Below, one piece after another: positions 1 through 8,937 of a DNA stretch of 64,000 bases (position 1 is the first letter of the stretch; each line of letters opens with the position of its first letter). The stretch is from Collinsella aerofaciens (GTDB lineage: Bacteria > Actinomycetota > Coriobacteriia > Coriobacteriales > Coriobacteriaceae): the NCBI RefSeq assembly GCF_028209625.1, contig NZ_JAQLDU010000004.1, forward strand, positions 1-64,000, given 5' to 3'. The notes under the pieces were generated by a model. It had not been told where the DNA came from. It ran no database searches and was given only the letters and a program-made list of their open reading frames with translations. The translations under genes and the position numbers were made by a program.

Positions 1-152
1 ACAAAGCTCTGCATGCCCTGTTTCATAAAGAAGGGCCCGTAGATGGGTGAATTGAACGCAATGGGGACGGAAAAGGCTGCAGCGAGAACGAGCGTACAAA
101 TCCATACGGCCTTGTCTCTTAGGATTAGTTTGAGAAGAAGTCGACAGTACAT
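1..152 (-). CDS. membrane protein N-terminus, probable ABC permease (partial)
   Basis: An ATG at 152 opens a minus-strand frame that runs off the left edge. The 50 visible residues begin MYCRLLLKLILRD, then a hydrophobic stretch (WICTLVLAAAFSVPIAF), like the first membrane helix of ABC-2 type permeases. A GAGG/AGGTG purine run lies 10-18 bases upstream. It is downstream of, and co-directional with, the ATPase gene that ends at 306, so it is probably a second permease of that transporter. The 153-base gap between them holds no gene I can see. Substrate unknown. Confidence 0.6.
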   Translation of the reverse strand, partial: MYCRLLLKLILRDKAVWICTLVLAAAFSVPIAFNSPIYGPFFMKQGMQSF

Positions 153-305
153 TTGGAAGCACCTACGTTCCTCAAAGAATTGTTAGATTAAAAGTAACAG
201 ACCGGATGAAGATACGTGCGACGGGGGCGAGGCGAATGGCTGAGCGGTATCGATATGCGGGTTCAACGGTATCACATTGGCCACATAGATTTTTAACTTG
301 CATTT

Positions 306-1055
306 CTACCCGCCCTTTTCGTAGAGTCGCCGATACGTGCTTAGCGCACCCTCGGCGCGTCCGGCAGGCTTTGCGAAATGGGATCCAGTAGACTTCGGCG
401 CAGCATCATCTTGCGGAATGCTTCTAATGAGCCTCCCATCCTTCAAAAACAGAATCTCATCGCACAGCCTATCGACCGAATCCAAGATGTGGGATGACAT
501 GATGATGCACGTACCAGAATCGGCCAGCTTCCTGAGAATCTCGGAATGCAAGTCCACCCTGCTGGGGTCGAGCGCGTTCATGGGCTCATCTAATAGAAGG
601 TACCGCGCGCCCGTCGCATACGCAATCGCCAGGGTAAGCTGCTGCTTCATGCCCTGGCTCAGAGTGCGGATCCTCATCTTCGCGAACTCGCCTATCTGCG
701 TTTGTTCCACTATCTCTTCGATATCGCGAGCATGCGGCCACATATCGCAAACCATCTTGAGGTGATCTTCCGCACGCAATCCGGGATACAGCAGCGTCCC
801 CTCACCAGGTGCATAGAAGATCATAGAACGGACCTCTCTCGCACCCGTACCCTGCACCTCATCCAGAACGATGCTCCCGTCCACGCGAGGACCCGGCAAA
901 CCTGCCATCGCACGCAGCAACGTCGTCTTTCCATGCCCGTTCGGAGCGACGAGACCGTAGACCGTACCCGGGGCAAACTCAGCGTTCACCGAATCTACGA
1001 GCACCTTCTTTCCATAAGAGATCGTCAGCGTTTGAAGGTCAATCATCGAGATCAT
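306..1055 (-). CDS. ABC transporter ATP-binding protein
   Basis: A 249-residue ABC ATPase, the cytoplasmic motor of a transporter. The Walker A motif (APNGHGKTT, residues 37-45), a signature LSQGMKQQ and a Walker B (YLLLDEP) are in the usual order, followed by the H-loop region (MSSHILDSVD). The signature has Met where many importers have Gln, as is common in ABC-2 type exporter ATPases. The ATG at 1055 overlaps the stop of the upstream permease by four bases (1052-1055), indicating translational coupling. A second ATG three codons in is a possible alternative start. The last 45 residues beyond the core are poorly conserved-looking. Substrate cannot be told from sequence. Confidence 0.9.
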   Translation of the reverse strand: MISMIDLQTLTISYGKKVLVDSVNAEFAPGTVYGLVAPNGHGKTTLLRAMAGLPGPRVDGSIVLDEVQGTGAREVRSMIFYAPGEGTLLYPGLRAEDHLKMVCDMWPHARDIEEIVEQTQIGEFAKMRIRTLSQGMKQQLTLAIAYATGARYLLLDEPMNALDPSRVDLHSEILRKLADSGTCIIMSSHILDSVDRLCDEILFLKDGRLIRSIPQDDAAPKSTGSHFAKPAGRAEGALSTYRRLYEKGG

Positions 1056-3274
1056 CCCCTTTCGATCTTTGGAACACTCAGGCGCACCATCAACGGAGAT
1101 ACGGCGCCCAAGACCACCAGCAGAGCGCCCGATGCGCCGACGACCTCTCCAAAAGGCATCGCGTTCGTCCCTCGCCCAAGGAACCCAATCGTCCCCACCT
1201 GGGAAGCGGGATCAAACGAGGCGAATGGAGCCAGCAGCGCGACGCCCATGCCCACGCTTTCAACATGAGCGCTCAACGAACCCAACACCAAGAGAACCGC
1301 GCAAACCATTCCGGTGACAACGGGGTTGCGGCTAATCGCTGCTGTCAACGCAGCGACGACGGAAATCACGCCGTATGCCATGACCAGCAACGGAATACTG
1401 CACAACACTGCCTCCCCCACCATGGACGTTGTCGAAGCTCCCGCCCGAATGAGAGCGACGGGATACTCCGATCCACCCGCACCGTTCTTAATCACGGACA
1501 CAACGACAGCGGGAACCATCGACACCAAAAGCAGCACCAAGCCAAGCAGGAGAGCCAGCGCAACAGCCGTCAGAAAACGCACATGCGCTGTTGCGGGGAT
1601 CTGGAGAACCAGAAGGGAACGACACTGCAGGTGGGTGCACGCGAGCGATGTGACAACCACGGGCAACAGCAAAAATAAGGAGGGAAGCGCTGCCTGGAGA
1701 TACGAAAGGAGGATTAATGGGGGCATCTTCGTACTTAACTCGTAAACCTTGGGGTCCGGCAAGCTCGCGATCGACTCAAGCAGAAGGGCGCGCGCCTCCG
1801 CACGAGAAGGAGTCTCCGGCTCGATTCCGATCGATTGCAGGAGAGTCGCATCTGCCGCGCCCAGCTCACCTCGAGCGCGCTCGTACGTCGCAAGGCTTCG
1901 AAACCCCTCCGCAGGCATAGGCGCGTACACGAAACCCGAAAGAGCATCCCGCATGTCTTCCAGGGCCGCTTTGCCCTCGACGTCCATATTCGCAGCGTTC
2001 TGCTCTAGATACCGATCTATTGAACGGAGCTCCCCATCCCTATACCGAACAGCGGAAACGTTATCAGCGTCAGGAAACATCTCGACCAGAGCCGGGGCCA
2101 GCATCGTCGTCGACATTGCAATCGCGCATACGGCGAGGGTAGGAGAACGCAGGAGCAGTTTCCCCATCGTTCTTACGTATGCAACGGCGGAGGCACAAGC
2201 GCTCGAACGAGTTGCCGTTCTCGATGCAGTGAAGGAACCTCTCTCAAGACAAATCGGGGATATCGGGCACGCGCAGCCGCTCTTTCCAGCAACGCAAAGC
2301 AGGCTAATTGCCAGCACCTCGATCCCGATTGCGCATACGAGGGCAATCGCGCCACGCTCGAAGCAAAGTCCAGGCAGATTCACTATCTGCGTTGTCGGGT
2401 ACGGGCTATAGGCGCCGACGGTCAACTCAGTGTTCGCATACGTAAGGGGATTCAACAGGGCGAACTCACGTAAAGCGATGGATCTTCCGTAATACCCGGG
2501 AACCATCGTCACCCCCATCAGGGCACATACGAACACGATTCCAAGCGTAGGGTTATTGGCAATCTTCACGGCAAGGTGAACGACAAGCGAGATGAACGCT
2601 GCCACCAAGAATTGCAAGATGGCCGTCTGCACGAACACCAGCCAAGCCGGTTTGATAACCGGAGTCGCATATTGAATGTAGCCTATCGGATAGAACGGCG
2701 AGCCCGGGCCATTCTTCACAAGCGCGGCGATTATCCCTGGAAGATTGATGGCGAGGACGGCAAGCATTGCAAAAACACTCGCCCATACGCTCGATGCAAC
2801 AAGTCTACCCAGCTCGCCCATCGGTGCCTGGATGATGAGCTTTTCACGTTTGTTAAGACGTGCGGCAAGGAACGAGACGGCAACGGCCGTTGCGACCCAT
2901 AGCAAGTACTCCTTCGATCCGTCATAATAGGTGTACTCTCCATCCGATATCTGCAGAAACGGAAGTAGGGGAGAGAGCGGTGCCAAGATAAGACGTCCCG
3001 CGGCAAGAGGGTACAGAAGCGCGGGCATGCTTGATGAAGAGGTATAGACACCGTCCTCCCCCGCATTCACAAGCGCATCCGCATAGGATGCTGACAATTC
3101 CTGCTCAACACGGGTTATTCCCGACTCGAGGTATTCGACCCGTCCGTCGATGCCAGCCGCGCTCCTGAAGACGGGCAGAGCACAAAGAACCATCAACGCA
3201 ACAACGACAACACAGAGCGACCTGGAGGAGAGAAGCGACCTAAAGATCGCCTTCGAGATTTTGAGCATATTCAT
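1052..3274 (-). CDS. large ABC permease with two similar halves
   Basis: About 740 residues with clusters of membrane segments in two halves. Each half starts with a helix (around residues 15-35 and 380-400), then a long extracytoplasmic stretch rich in charged residues, then five or six helices with an Asn-Gly (KNG) element between two of them (LVKNGPGSPFYPI and VIKNGAGGSEYPV). That repetition suggests an internal duplication or fusion of two ABC-2 type permeases, so one chain may form the whole membrane domain. I chose the ATG at 3274 because AAGG lies six bases upstream; an ATG at 3292 is also possible. It is the first gene of the operon; the ATPase follows with a four-base overlap. Confidence 0.8.
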   Translation of the reverse strand: MNMLKISKAIFRSLLSSRSLCVVVVALMVLCALPVFRSAAGIDGRVEYLESGITRVEQELSASYADALVNAGEDGVYTSSSSMPALLYPLAAGRLILAPLSPLLPFLQISDGEYTYYDGSKEYLLWVATAVAVSFLAARLNKREKLIIQAPMGELGRLVASSVWASVFAMLAVLAINLPGIIAALVKNGPGSPFYPIGYIQYATPVIKPAWLVFVQTAILQFLVAAFISLVVHLAVKIANNPTLGIVFVCALMGVTMVPGYYGRSIALREFALLNPLTYANTELTVGAYSPYPTTQIVNLPGLCFERGAIALVCAIGIEVLAISLLCVAGKSGCACPISPICLERGSFTASRTATRSSACASAVAYVRTMGKLLLRSPTLAVCAIAMSTTMLAPALVEMFPDADNVSAVRYRDGELRSIDRYLEQNAANMDVEGKAALEDMRDALSGFVYAPMPAEGFRSLATYERARGELGAADATLLQSIGIEPETPSRAEARALLLESIASLPDPKVYELSTKMPPLILLSYLQAALPSLFLLLPVVVTSLACTHLQCRSLLVLQIPATAHVRFLTAVALALLLGLVLLLVSMVPAVVVSVIKNGAGGSEYPVALIRAGASTTSMVGEAVLCSIPLLVMAYGVISVVAALTAAISRNPVVTGMVCAVLLVLGSLSAHVESVGMGVALLAPFASFDPASQVGTIGFLGRGTNAMPFGEVVGASGALLVVLGAVSPLMVRLSVPKIERG

Positions 3275-3307
3275 CGCCAACCTTAACCTCATCCAGTCGG
3301 AACAGAG

Positions 3308-3372
3308 GGGCCGAACAAAATGCTCGGCCCTTATTACTTGCCGGCAAAGTCAATTTAACATAAACTGTTAAA
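3308..3372. promoter_or_regulatory. divergent intergenic control region
   Basis: Between the divergent permease and membrane-protein genes lies a hairpin (GGGCCGA at 3308-3314 with TCGGCCC at 3324-3330). It is followed by a 7-base inverted repeat TTTAACA/TGTTAAA at 3354-3372 with a 5-base centre. The second palindrome is AT-rich and sits about 40 bases before the plus-strand start, a plausible operator for the XRE-type regulator encoded two genes downstream. The link is inferred. Confidence 0.4.
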
Positions 3373-3409
3373 AAGTAACCTGAGTTTTTTAAATTCTTCG
3401 GAGGTTATT

Positions 3410-3922
3410 ATGAGTTCCGACAATCGCACTCCCCGGCTTCATTCCTTCCGCATCGCATGTGCGATAGCCTCTGCGACCCTTTGCGCCACCGCCATCGCAC
3501 AAGTGGCGTTCTCCTTAAAGCCAGCAATCGAAGTGCTCGACAACCCTGTAATTGCAGACTCCCCCGCGTATCCAGCCCTTGCGATCTCGACATTGGTCCC
3601 TGCCGTCATCGGTATCGCTACGACCATCCTCAGCGCCGTTCTCGTGTGGACGATCAAGAGCGGAGACCCCTTCAAGAAAGGGTCTGCGACATGCTTGAAG
3701 GTGCTCGGCATTCTCTTCGTTGTTCAAGCTGCCACCAGCCTCTACGCCGGCTCACTCAAAACCTCCGTTTCGATGTTTGGCGGCGAGGGGGCCGTCGGCG
3801 CCCAAGAGATCGCTTCATCATTCGATTGGACCTCTCTGGTTCTCGGCATCGTCCTGTTCATGCTTTCCCAGCTCTTCTTGTACGCCCGAGAGCTGTACCT
3901 CGACTCCGACGAGATTGCGTAA
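3410..3922 (+). CDS. DUF2975-like four-helix membrane protein
   Basis: A 170-residue integral membrane protein with four hydrophobic segments (about residues 15-35, 50-80, 95-115 and 138-160), the layout of the DUF2975 family. A strong ribosome site (GGAGG, seven bases upstream) supports the ATG at 3410. It is followed after nine bases by a small XRE regulator gene. This membrane protein plus YozG-type regulator pairing is common in Gram-positive genomes; its role is not known. The family call is from overall shape and neighbour. Confidence 0.75.
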   Translation: MSSDNRTPRLHSFRIACAIASATLCATAIAQVAFSLKPAIEVLDNPVIADSPAYPALAISTLVPAVIGIATTILSAVLVWTIKSGDPFKKGSATCLKVLGILFVVQAATSLYAGSLKTSVSMFGGEGAVGAQEIASSFDWTSLVLGIVLFMLSQLFLYARELYLDSDEIA

Positions 3923-3931
3923 GGAAACGCC

Positions 3932-4183
3932 ATGCCCGTAATTGTTCGCCTCGACAAGATCATGGCCGAGCGAAAGATTTCCTCGAACGAACTTGCCGAA
4001 AGGATTGGAACCACGCCCGTGAACCTGTCCCGTATTAAAAAAGGGCATATTCGCGGCATTCGCTTCAACACACTCGAGCAGCTATGCCTCGCCCTTCGTT
4101 GCCAACCCGGAGACCTTCTCGAAGTCATGAGCGAAGAGGATGCCCGAAAGGAGTTCGGACTCGATTGGTCCGCCGAGGATTAG
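3932..4183 (+). CDS. small XRE/Cro-type transcriptional regulator
   Basis: An 83-residue DNA-binding protein made almost entirely of one helix-turn-helix domain (residues 5-65: DKIMAERKISSNELAERIG, then TPVNLSRIKKGHIRGIRF). It resembles the YozG group of short Cro/C1-like regulators normally paired with a DUF2975 membrane protein, as here. AAGGAA lies upstream of the ATG. The acidic tail ends at a TAG (4181-4183) that is immediately followed, in the same frame, by the remains of an integrase. It probably controls its own two-gene operon. Confidence 0.85.
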   Translation: MPVIVRLDKIMAERKISSNELAERIGTTPVNLSRIKKGHIRGIRFNTLEQLCLALRCQPGDLLEVMSEEDARKEFGLDWSAED

Positions 4184-4909
4184 AGGGCGGTCGTACTCGC
4201 CCTGCACACGGGGATGCGAATCGGCGAGGTCTGCGGCCTTCGGTGGTGCGATGTGGATTTCGAGACGGGCCTGATCTCGATCAGACACTCGGTGGCGTAC
4301 GCGAAGGGAATGGGTTCGTTCATCAAGGACACCAAGACCTATGACGCCAGGGGTATCCCCATCGACCCGGTCGGCCTACTCCCCTTCCTGAAGGAGACCC
4401 ACGAGATCGACTGCGGAAAGCTGCGCTTGCGCGGCCTTACCGGGGCGGTCGAGATCGGGGGCTGCTACATCCTGTCGGAGCCGGGCGCGACCTTCGCGAC
4501 GACAAGCTATATCCGCAGGGCGTTCAAGACGTTCTCGGAGACCAACGGCCTCATGGGCACCAACGACGAGCTGATCACGTTCCACGGCCTTCGCCACACG
4601 TTCGCAACGCAGTGGATCCGCCAAGGCGGCGATATCAAGGCGCTCCAATCGATCCTCGGCCACAAGGACGCCATGGCGACGCTCAACGTCTACGCCGACA
4701 TCGAGCCCATCTCCAAAATCCATAACATGCTGCGTGCCACGCCGTGCCTTTGGCGCGGGCACCTCGGGCCGAGGGTCGATCCGGGTCCCATGTTCCAACA
4801 GAGGATCCAGGAGTCCATCGAGACGCTCCAGGCGTTCGGCTACGGCATCACCGAGCCGGACGACCGAAATATCGCCATACGCGACGTGAAGACGAACAGT
4901 TGGCTCTAG
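4184..4909 (+). pseudogene. tyrosine integrase remnant (catalytic domain only)
   Basis: The frame directly after the regulator's TAG encodes the catalytic domain of a phage/transposon-type tyrosine recombinase: the first Arg in LHTGMRIGEVCGLRW, a Lys region (KDTKTYDARGIPI), the HGLRHTFA box, LGHKDAMATLNVY with the last His/Trp position and the nucleophile Tyr. The usual N-terminal arm-binding and core-binding domains (about 150-180 residues) are absent, and there is no start codon with a ribosome site; the first Met is at 4214. The C-terminal 50 residues past the Tyr look like unrelated readthrough. It is a relic of a lost integrative element; no other element gene or tRNA attachment site is nearby. 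Confidence 0.8.
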
Positions 4910-5305
4910 CTCACCGAGTACGCGGCAGTGCTGGGCCCATCCCAACTGAGGTCACGGTGGTCCGATAGGGGCGCCGCCCGCGGCATGCGCCGCGGAGCGG
5001 TATCCCCTACCGAAGGGCGGGGATGCCCTCCGCTTCCAGTTCGGAATCAGCCGTCGGAGGCGTTCGGCTGACTGCGGGAACGGCCTGTCCGCTCAATGTG
5101 TTCGGCTGAGATCGGAAATCAACCCAACACGAGCCGGACACGCGCCAGACGGCTCTTCCCCGTACGGCCTTCCCCCTTACGCTCATGTTGCAGGCATGTA
5201 ACGCCGCAGCGAGCGCGCCTTTTTTGCGCCAGACAGGTACAATGATGAACACTGTACCGTAGCGGAGCGCCCCGCGCGCGCCGCAACCACGCGAAAGGGT
5301 TTCCC
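4910..5305. other. gap without a recognisable gene
   Basis: No convincing gene is seen in this 396-base stretch on either strand. It holds short hairpins (CGGTA/TACCG near 5000), two copies of GTTCGGCTGA around 5064 and 5100, and, just before the ACT gene, a 6-base inverted repeat GGTACA/TGTACC that overlaps a TACAAT -10 like hexamer. The latter may be the promoter and operator of the next operon. The left part may be debris from the lost integrative element. Confidence 0.35.
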
Positions 5306-5593
5306 ATGGCCGAGATCTCGTCCTCCCGCATCGTCATCACCGTCCTTGGCAAGAACCGCCCCGGCATCGTCGCCGGCGTCACCCGTGTCCTGGGCGAGGC
5401 CAATGTCGACATCCGCGACATTACGCAGTCCATTATCGAGGACATCTTCACCATGACCATGCTGGCCGACACCGCTGAGTCCAAGCTCGACTTTGCCGAG
5501 CTGCAGAAGGCCCTGGCCGAGGCCGGCGAGCTTTCGGGCGTCAATGTGTCCATCCAGCGCGAGGACGTCTTTAACTTTATGTACCGCCTGTAG
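5306..5593 (+). CDS. ACT domain protein, UPF0237 family
   Basis: A 95-residue single ACT domain protein. The start ISSSRIVITVLGKNRPGIVAG and the rest match the UPF0237 family (small regulatory ACT proteins related to GcvR). ACT domains usually bind amino acids or other small ligands and act as dimers. GAAAGGG lies upstream of the ATG. In many Gram-positive bacteria this gene precedes a UPF0210 gene; here it is followed 78 bases later by citrate synthase on the same strand. A role in sensing an amino acid linked to citrate/glutamate metabolism is only a guess. Confidence 0.85.
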   Translation: MAEISSSRIVITVLGKNRPGIVAGVTRVLGEANVDIRDITQSIIEDIFTMTMLADTAESKLDFAELQKALAEAGELSGVNVSIQREDVFNFMYRL

Positions 5594-5671
5594 CGAACAG
5601 GTCGTGCGGGAACAGGCTGGCGCATCTGCACCCAAGCACGCCGCCCCCACACGACCCCGAGAGGAGCGCGC

Positions 5672-7090
5672 ATGGCTTACGACGCCAAGAAAATCTACTA
5701 CCGCTTCGATGACCATCTGAGCCGCCTGGTCTTGGATTATGAGGCGAGCCGCCAGATTTCGCCCGAAAGCGAAAACCTCTACTACGGCCTGCCGACTGAT
5801 CCGTACGACGAGGGTCTGTTCGTCGAGCATAACGTCAAGCGCGGCCTGCGCAATGCCGACGGCTCGGGTGTGGTCGCGGGTCTTACCCGCATCTCGGACG
5901 TGCACGGCTACAACAAGGTCGACGGCAAGGTCGTGCCCGGCCAGGGCAAGCTCACGCTGCGCGGCTACAACATCGAGGACCTGGTCAACAACGCGCAGGC
6001 CGAGAATCGCTATGGCTACGAAGAGGTCGCCTACCTGCTCATCACGGGCTCGCTGCCCAATAAAGAGGAACTCGACGGTTTTTGCGGACGTCTGGGCGCT
6101 TTTAGGCACCTGAGCGACGAGTACGTCAAAGAGTTCCCCATGACCACGGTGTCGTCGAGCATCATGAATGTGCTTCAGCGCGCCGTGCTGCTGCTCTACG
6201 CCTTCGACGCCGAGCCCGACGCCATTACGCCCGAGCACGAAATCGACGTCGCCATCTCCATGCTCGCCCGTCTCCCCCGCATCGCCGCCTTCGCGCATAT
6301 GGCCTCGGTCGCCAAGCGCCGCGGCTCCGAGGTCCATGTACCGCATCCCACACCCGGCCTCTCCACCGCCGAGACCATCCTGCAGGTGCTGCGCGGCGGC
6401 ATGGCATTCACCCGCGACGAAGCCATGCTGCTCGACGTGATGCTCATGCTGCATGCCGAGCACGGCGGCGGCAACAACTCCACGTTTGCCTGCCGCGTGC
6501 TGTCCTCCTCGGCCACCGACCCGTATTCCGCCTACGCCGCGGCTATCGGCTCGCTCAAGGGCCCGCGCCACGGCGGTGCCAACGCCAAGGTCGTGTCCAT
6601 GCACGAGGACATCCGCGCGCATGTCTCCAATTGGGAGGACGAGGACGAGGTCGCAGCCTACCTGGGCAAGATCCTCGACAAGCAGGCCTTCGACGGAACG
6701 GGTCTCATCTACGGTATGGGCCACGCCGTCTACACGCTGAGCGACCCGCGTGCCGAGGTGTGCCGCCGTTACGCGCGCACGCTTGCCGCCAAGAAGGACC
6801 TGGGCGATGAGTTCGCGCTCATCGAGCGCATCGAGCGCCTGGCGCCGCAGGTGATGCGCGATCACGGCATGACCAAGCCCATCTGCGCCAACATCGACCT
6901 GTACACGGGCTTTATCTACAAGATGCTCGGCGTGCCCGAGACGCTCTTTACGCCGCTATTCGCCGTTGCCCGCATGGCCGGCTGGTCGGCGCACCGCATG
7001 GAAGAGCTCTTCTGCGCGCACCGCATCATCCGTCCCGCGTATCGCCCGGTTATCGAGCCGCTGAAGTACAAGCCGCTCGCCGACCGCTAG
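5672..7090 (+). CDS. gltA: citrate synthase
   Basis: A 472-residue citrate synthase, which condenses acetyl-CoA and oxaloacetate to citrate in the cytoplasm. The C-terminal half carries the family landmarks: LHAEHGGGNNSTFA (His of the active site), GPRHGGAN, YGMGHAVYTLSDPRA (second catalytic His) and the segment ending GWSAHRMEE before the terminal RPAYR. The 100-residue N-terminal extension with the pattern RGYNIEDL is typical of type II-like Gram-positive and clostridial enzymes. GAGAGGAG precedes the ATG. A strong terminator follows. In an anaerobe it most likely feeds glutamate synthesis. Confidence 0.93.
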   Translation: MAYDAKKIYYRFDDHLSRLVLDYEASRQISPESENLYYGLPTDPYDEGLFVEHNVKRGLRNADGSGVVAGLTRISDVHGYNKVDGKVVPGQGKLTLRGYNIEDLVNNAQAENRYGYEEVAYLLITGSLPNKEELDGFCGRLGAFRHLSDEYVKEFPMTTVSSSIMNVLQRAVLLLYAFDAEPDAITPEHEIDVAISMLARLPRIAAFAHMASVAKRRGSEVHVPHPTPGLSTAETILQVLRGGMAFTRDEAMLLDVMLMLHAEHGGGNNSTFACRVLSSSATDPYSAYAAAIGSLKGPRHGGANAKVVSMHEDIRAHVSNWEDEDEVAAYLGKILDKQAFDGTGLIYGMGHAVYTLSDPRAEVCRRYARTLAAKKDLGDEFALIERIERLAPQVMRDHGMTKPICANIDLYTGFIYKMLGVPETLFTPLFAVARMAGWSAHRMEELFCAHRIIRPAYRPVIEPLKYKPLADR

Positions 7091-7113
7091 GACGCGGACC
7101 GTTATAGAACCCG

Positions 7114-7152
7114 AGCGTGGCCAGGGCATCACCGCCCTCGGCCACGCTTTTT
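7114..7152 (+). terminator. Rho-independent terminator after citrate synthase
   Basis: A GC-rich stem (GCGTGGCC paired with GGCCACGC, with a GGGC/GCCC inner stem) is followed directly by TTTTT. It lies 24 bases after the citrate synthase stop and closes the ACT-citrate synthase transcript. Confidence 0.85.
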
Positions 7153-7175
7153 GCCAGTAGAAAGGGCTGCATCGA

Positions 7176-8018
7176 ATGATTGTGTTTTCCGACATGGATG
7201 GAACGCTGCTGACGAGCGATAAGCAGATGAGCGACGCCACCTGGGCGATGCTCGACGAGCTCGCGCGCCGCGGTATTGAGTTTGTGCCCTGCACGGGGCG
7301 CCCGCTGTCGGGCGTCTTTGAGCCCATCCTCGCCCACCCCGCCGTACACTACGCAGTCTGCGCCAACGGTGCCAGCGTCTGGCAGCTCGACGACGGTACG
7401 CCTACCGATGTCTCACGTGCTACGCGCATTTTGAGCCGACCGCTCGACCGCGCCATCGCCCACCGCGTCCATAGCATTGCCGCCGGCCACGATGTGACCT
7501 TCGATATCTTCGCGGACGGGCAGTGCTTCCTCCCCCGCCCGCTCTACACGCGCCTGGACGAATTCTGTGGCGGCGATCCTCACATCGCGGCTTCGCTCAA
7601 GCGCACGCGAACGCCGATCGACATGGATATCGACAGCAAAATCGACGAAGTCGAGGTGCTCGAACGCATCGCCATGTACTGGCACGACCCGGCCGATCGC
7701 GACGCCATCGCGGCGGAGCTCGACACGCTCGAAGGCATTGAGGTCACGCGTTCGTACGCCATGAATATCGAGGTCATGGGCGAGGGCGCTACCAAGGGGA
7801 CGGCCCTCACGTGGCTATGCGAGCACCTGGGCGAGCCCCTCGCCGACGCCTGGGCGTTCGGCGACAACATCAACGACATCCCCATGCTGCAGGCGGCGGG
7901 TCACGGCATGGCCATGATCAACGCCGAGCCCGAGGATCGCGAGGCCGCCGACGCCATCACCGAATACGACAACGACCACGACGGCGTCGCCCACACCATC
8001 ATAGCCGCCCTCGCCTAG
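7176..8018 (+). CDS. HAD superfamily Cof-type phosphatase
   Basis: A 280-residue haloacid dehalogenase-type hydrolase. Motif I is FSDMDGTLL (nucleophile Asp6, acid/base Asp8), motif II is CTGRP, motif III is the Lys in EGATKGTAL and motif IV is AFGDNINDIPML. The C2-type cap domain between motifs II and III marks the Cof/YidA group, which dephosphorylate sugar phosphates and similar small molecules; the substrate cannot be predicted. AAAGGG precedes the ATG. The stop codon borders the left arm of an inverted repeat that brackets the next gene, a paralogue on the opposite strand. Confidence 0.9.
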   Translation: MIVFSDMDGTLLTSDKQMSDATWAMLDELARRGIEFVPCTGRPLSGVFEPILAHPAVHYAVCANGASVWQLDDGTPTDVSRATRILSRPLDRAIAHRVHSIAAGHDVTFDIFADGQCFLPRPLYTRLDEFCGGDPHIAASLKRTRTPIDMDIDSKIDEVEVLERIAMYWHDPADRDAIAAELDTLEGIEVTRSYAMNIEVMGEGATKGTALTWLCEHLGEPLADAWAFGDNINDIPMLQAAGHGMAMINAEPEDREAADAITEYDNDHDGVAHTIIAALA

Positions 8019-8124
8019 TCATCGGCCAGTCATTGGGGACGTTCTTAAATGACTAGTCGTTGGGGACAGTCTTCGCGAAAAAGCTGCAAGGACTGTCCCC
8101 CACTGCCGGCAGAAAAGGAATGTC
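8019..8124. repeat. left arm of bracketing repeat, nested GGGGAC hairpins
   Basis: Starting at the stop codon of the preceding gene is a stretch with GGGGACGTTCTTAAA, ACTAGTC and GGGGACAGTC. It closes on itself: GGGGACAGTC pairs with GACTGTCCCC about 20 bases on, and GGGGACGTTC with GGAATGTCCCC. The same block recurs inverted at 9099-9144, so the two copies bracket the HAD gene at 8138-8932. Confidence 0.75.
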
Positions 8125-8137
8125 CCCATCTGCCGGA

Positions 8138-8932
8138 TTAGGCGAGACTCTCCAGCACGCGACGGAGCTCCTGCTGGACGGCGTGGTCGCGGTTGCAGCC
8201 TACGACGCGATCGGCAACCGCTTTGAGCGCGGGGCGCGCGTTTTCCATAGCACAGCCCGTACCGACAAAGCGAATAATCTCGTAATCGTTCATCGAGTCG
8301 CCAAACGCCATGACCTCGTCGCGCCCAATGCCGTAATGCTCCGCAAGCTGTGCGATGCCCGAGGCCTTCGACACACCGGGCTGCATGGCATCGATCCATG
8401 CGTTTCCAGAAGGCGCAAAGGTAAAGAGCTGGCCGAGCTCACGCTGCAGTACGTAGGCACTGTCCATAACGGCACAGTCATCGCAAAAGATACTCGCCTT
8501 GATGATATTTACGCTGGGATCGGGCAGCTCCCAAATGCGCTCGGCATTGGGAAGGTCCTTATCGACCTCGCGTACGAACTTGCACTCATCATCGAGCAAG
8601 AAGGATTTGGTTCGGTCAAAGAGCGCAAGATGCAAATTGGGAAACGTCCCGACGGCCTGGGCGAGCTTTCGAATCGCCAGGTGCGAATATACCTCGCGGT
8701 CTACCATCTTGCCGTCGGCGTAGACCTGGGCACCGTTAGCTGCGACAAAGTCCATCTTGTCACGAACGGGCGCAAAGAACTCGCACAGTCGATCGTAGCG
8801 GCGGCCTGACGATGCGGCAAAATGCACGCCATGCTCGCGTAGCGCCAGGATCAGTTCATAGGTCTCAGGCGGCACCTGGCCATTTTCGTCAAGCAGTGTG
8901 CCGTCCATATCGGATGCAATCAGTTTAAACAT
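8138..8932 (-). CDS. HAD superfamily Cof-type phosphatase
   Basis: A 264-residue Cof-type HAD hydrolase: motif I ASDMDGTLLD, motif II SSGRRYD, the motif III Lys in VSKASGIAQL and motif IV AFGDSMNDYEII. It is a distant paralogue of the gene at 7176-8018. The ATG at 8932 is preceded by AAGGGAG, but that ribosome site is part of a perfect stem (see 8938-8999), so translation may be controlled by structure. The gene is isolated on the minus strand and bracketed by inverted copies of one repeat, suggesting that it moved or inverted as a cassette. Substrate unknown. Confidence 0.9.
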   Translation of the reverse strand: MFKLIASDMDGTLLDENGQVPPETYELILALREHGVHFAASSGRRYDRLCEFFAPVRDKMDFVAANGAQVYADGKMVDREVYSHLAIRKLAQAVGTFPNLHLALFDRTKSFLLDDECKFVREVDKDLPNAERIWELPDPSVNIIKASIFCDDCAVMDSAYVLQRELGQLFTFAPSGNAWIDAMQPGVSKASGIAQLAEHYGIGRDEVMAFGDSMNDYEIIRFVGTGCAMENARPALKAVADRVVGCNRDHAVQQELRRVLESLA

Positions 8933-8937
8933 AGAAA

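Noticed and set aside
2553..3066. Several 60-110 residue frames inside the ABC permease gene.
   Set aside because: They are other-frame shadows with no ribosome sites and odd composition.
4184..4909. An intact prophage or integrative element starting at the integrase.
   Set aside because: Only the catalytic half remains; no other phage or conjugation gene and no attachment site or tRNA is nearby.
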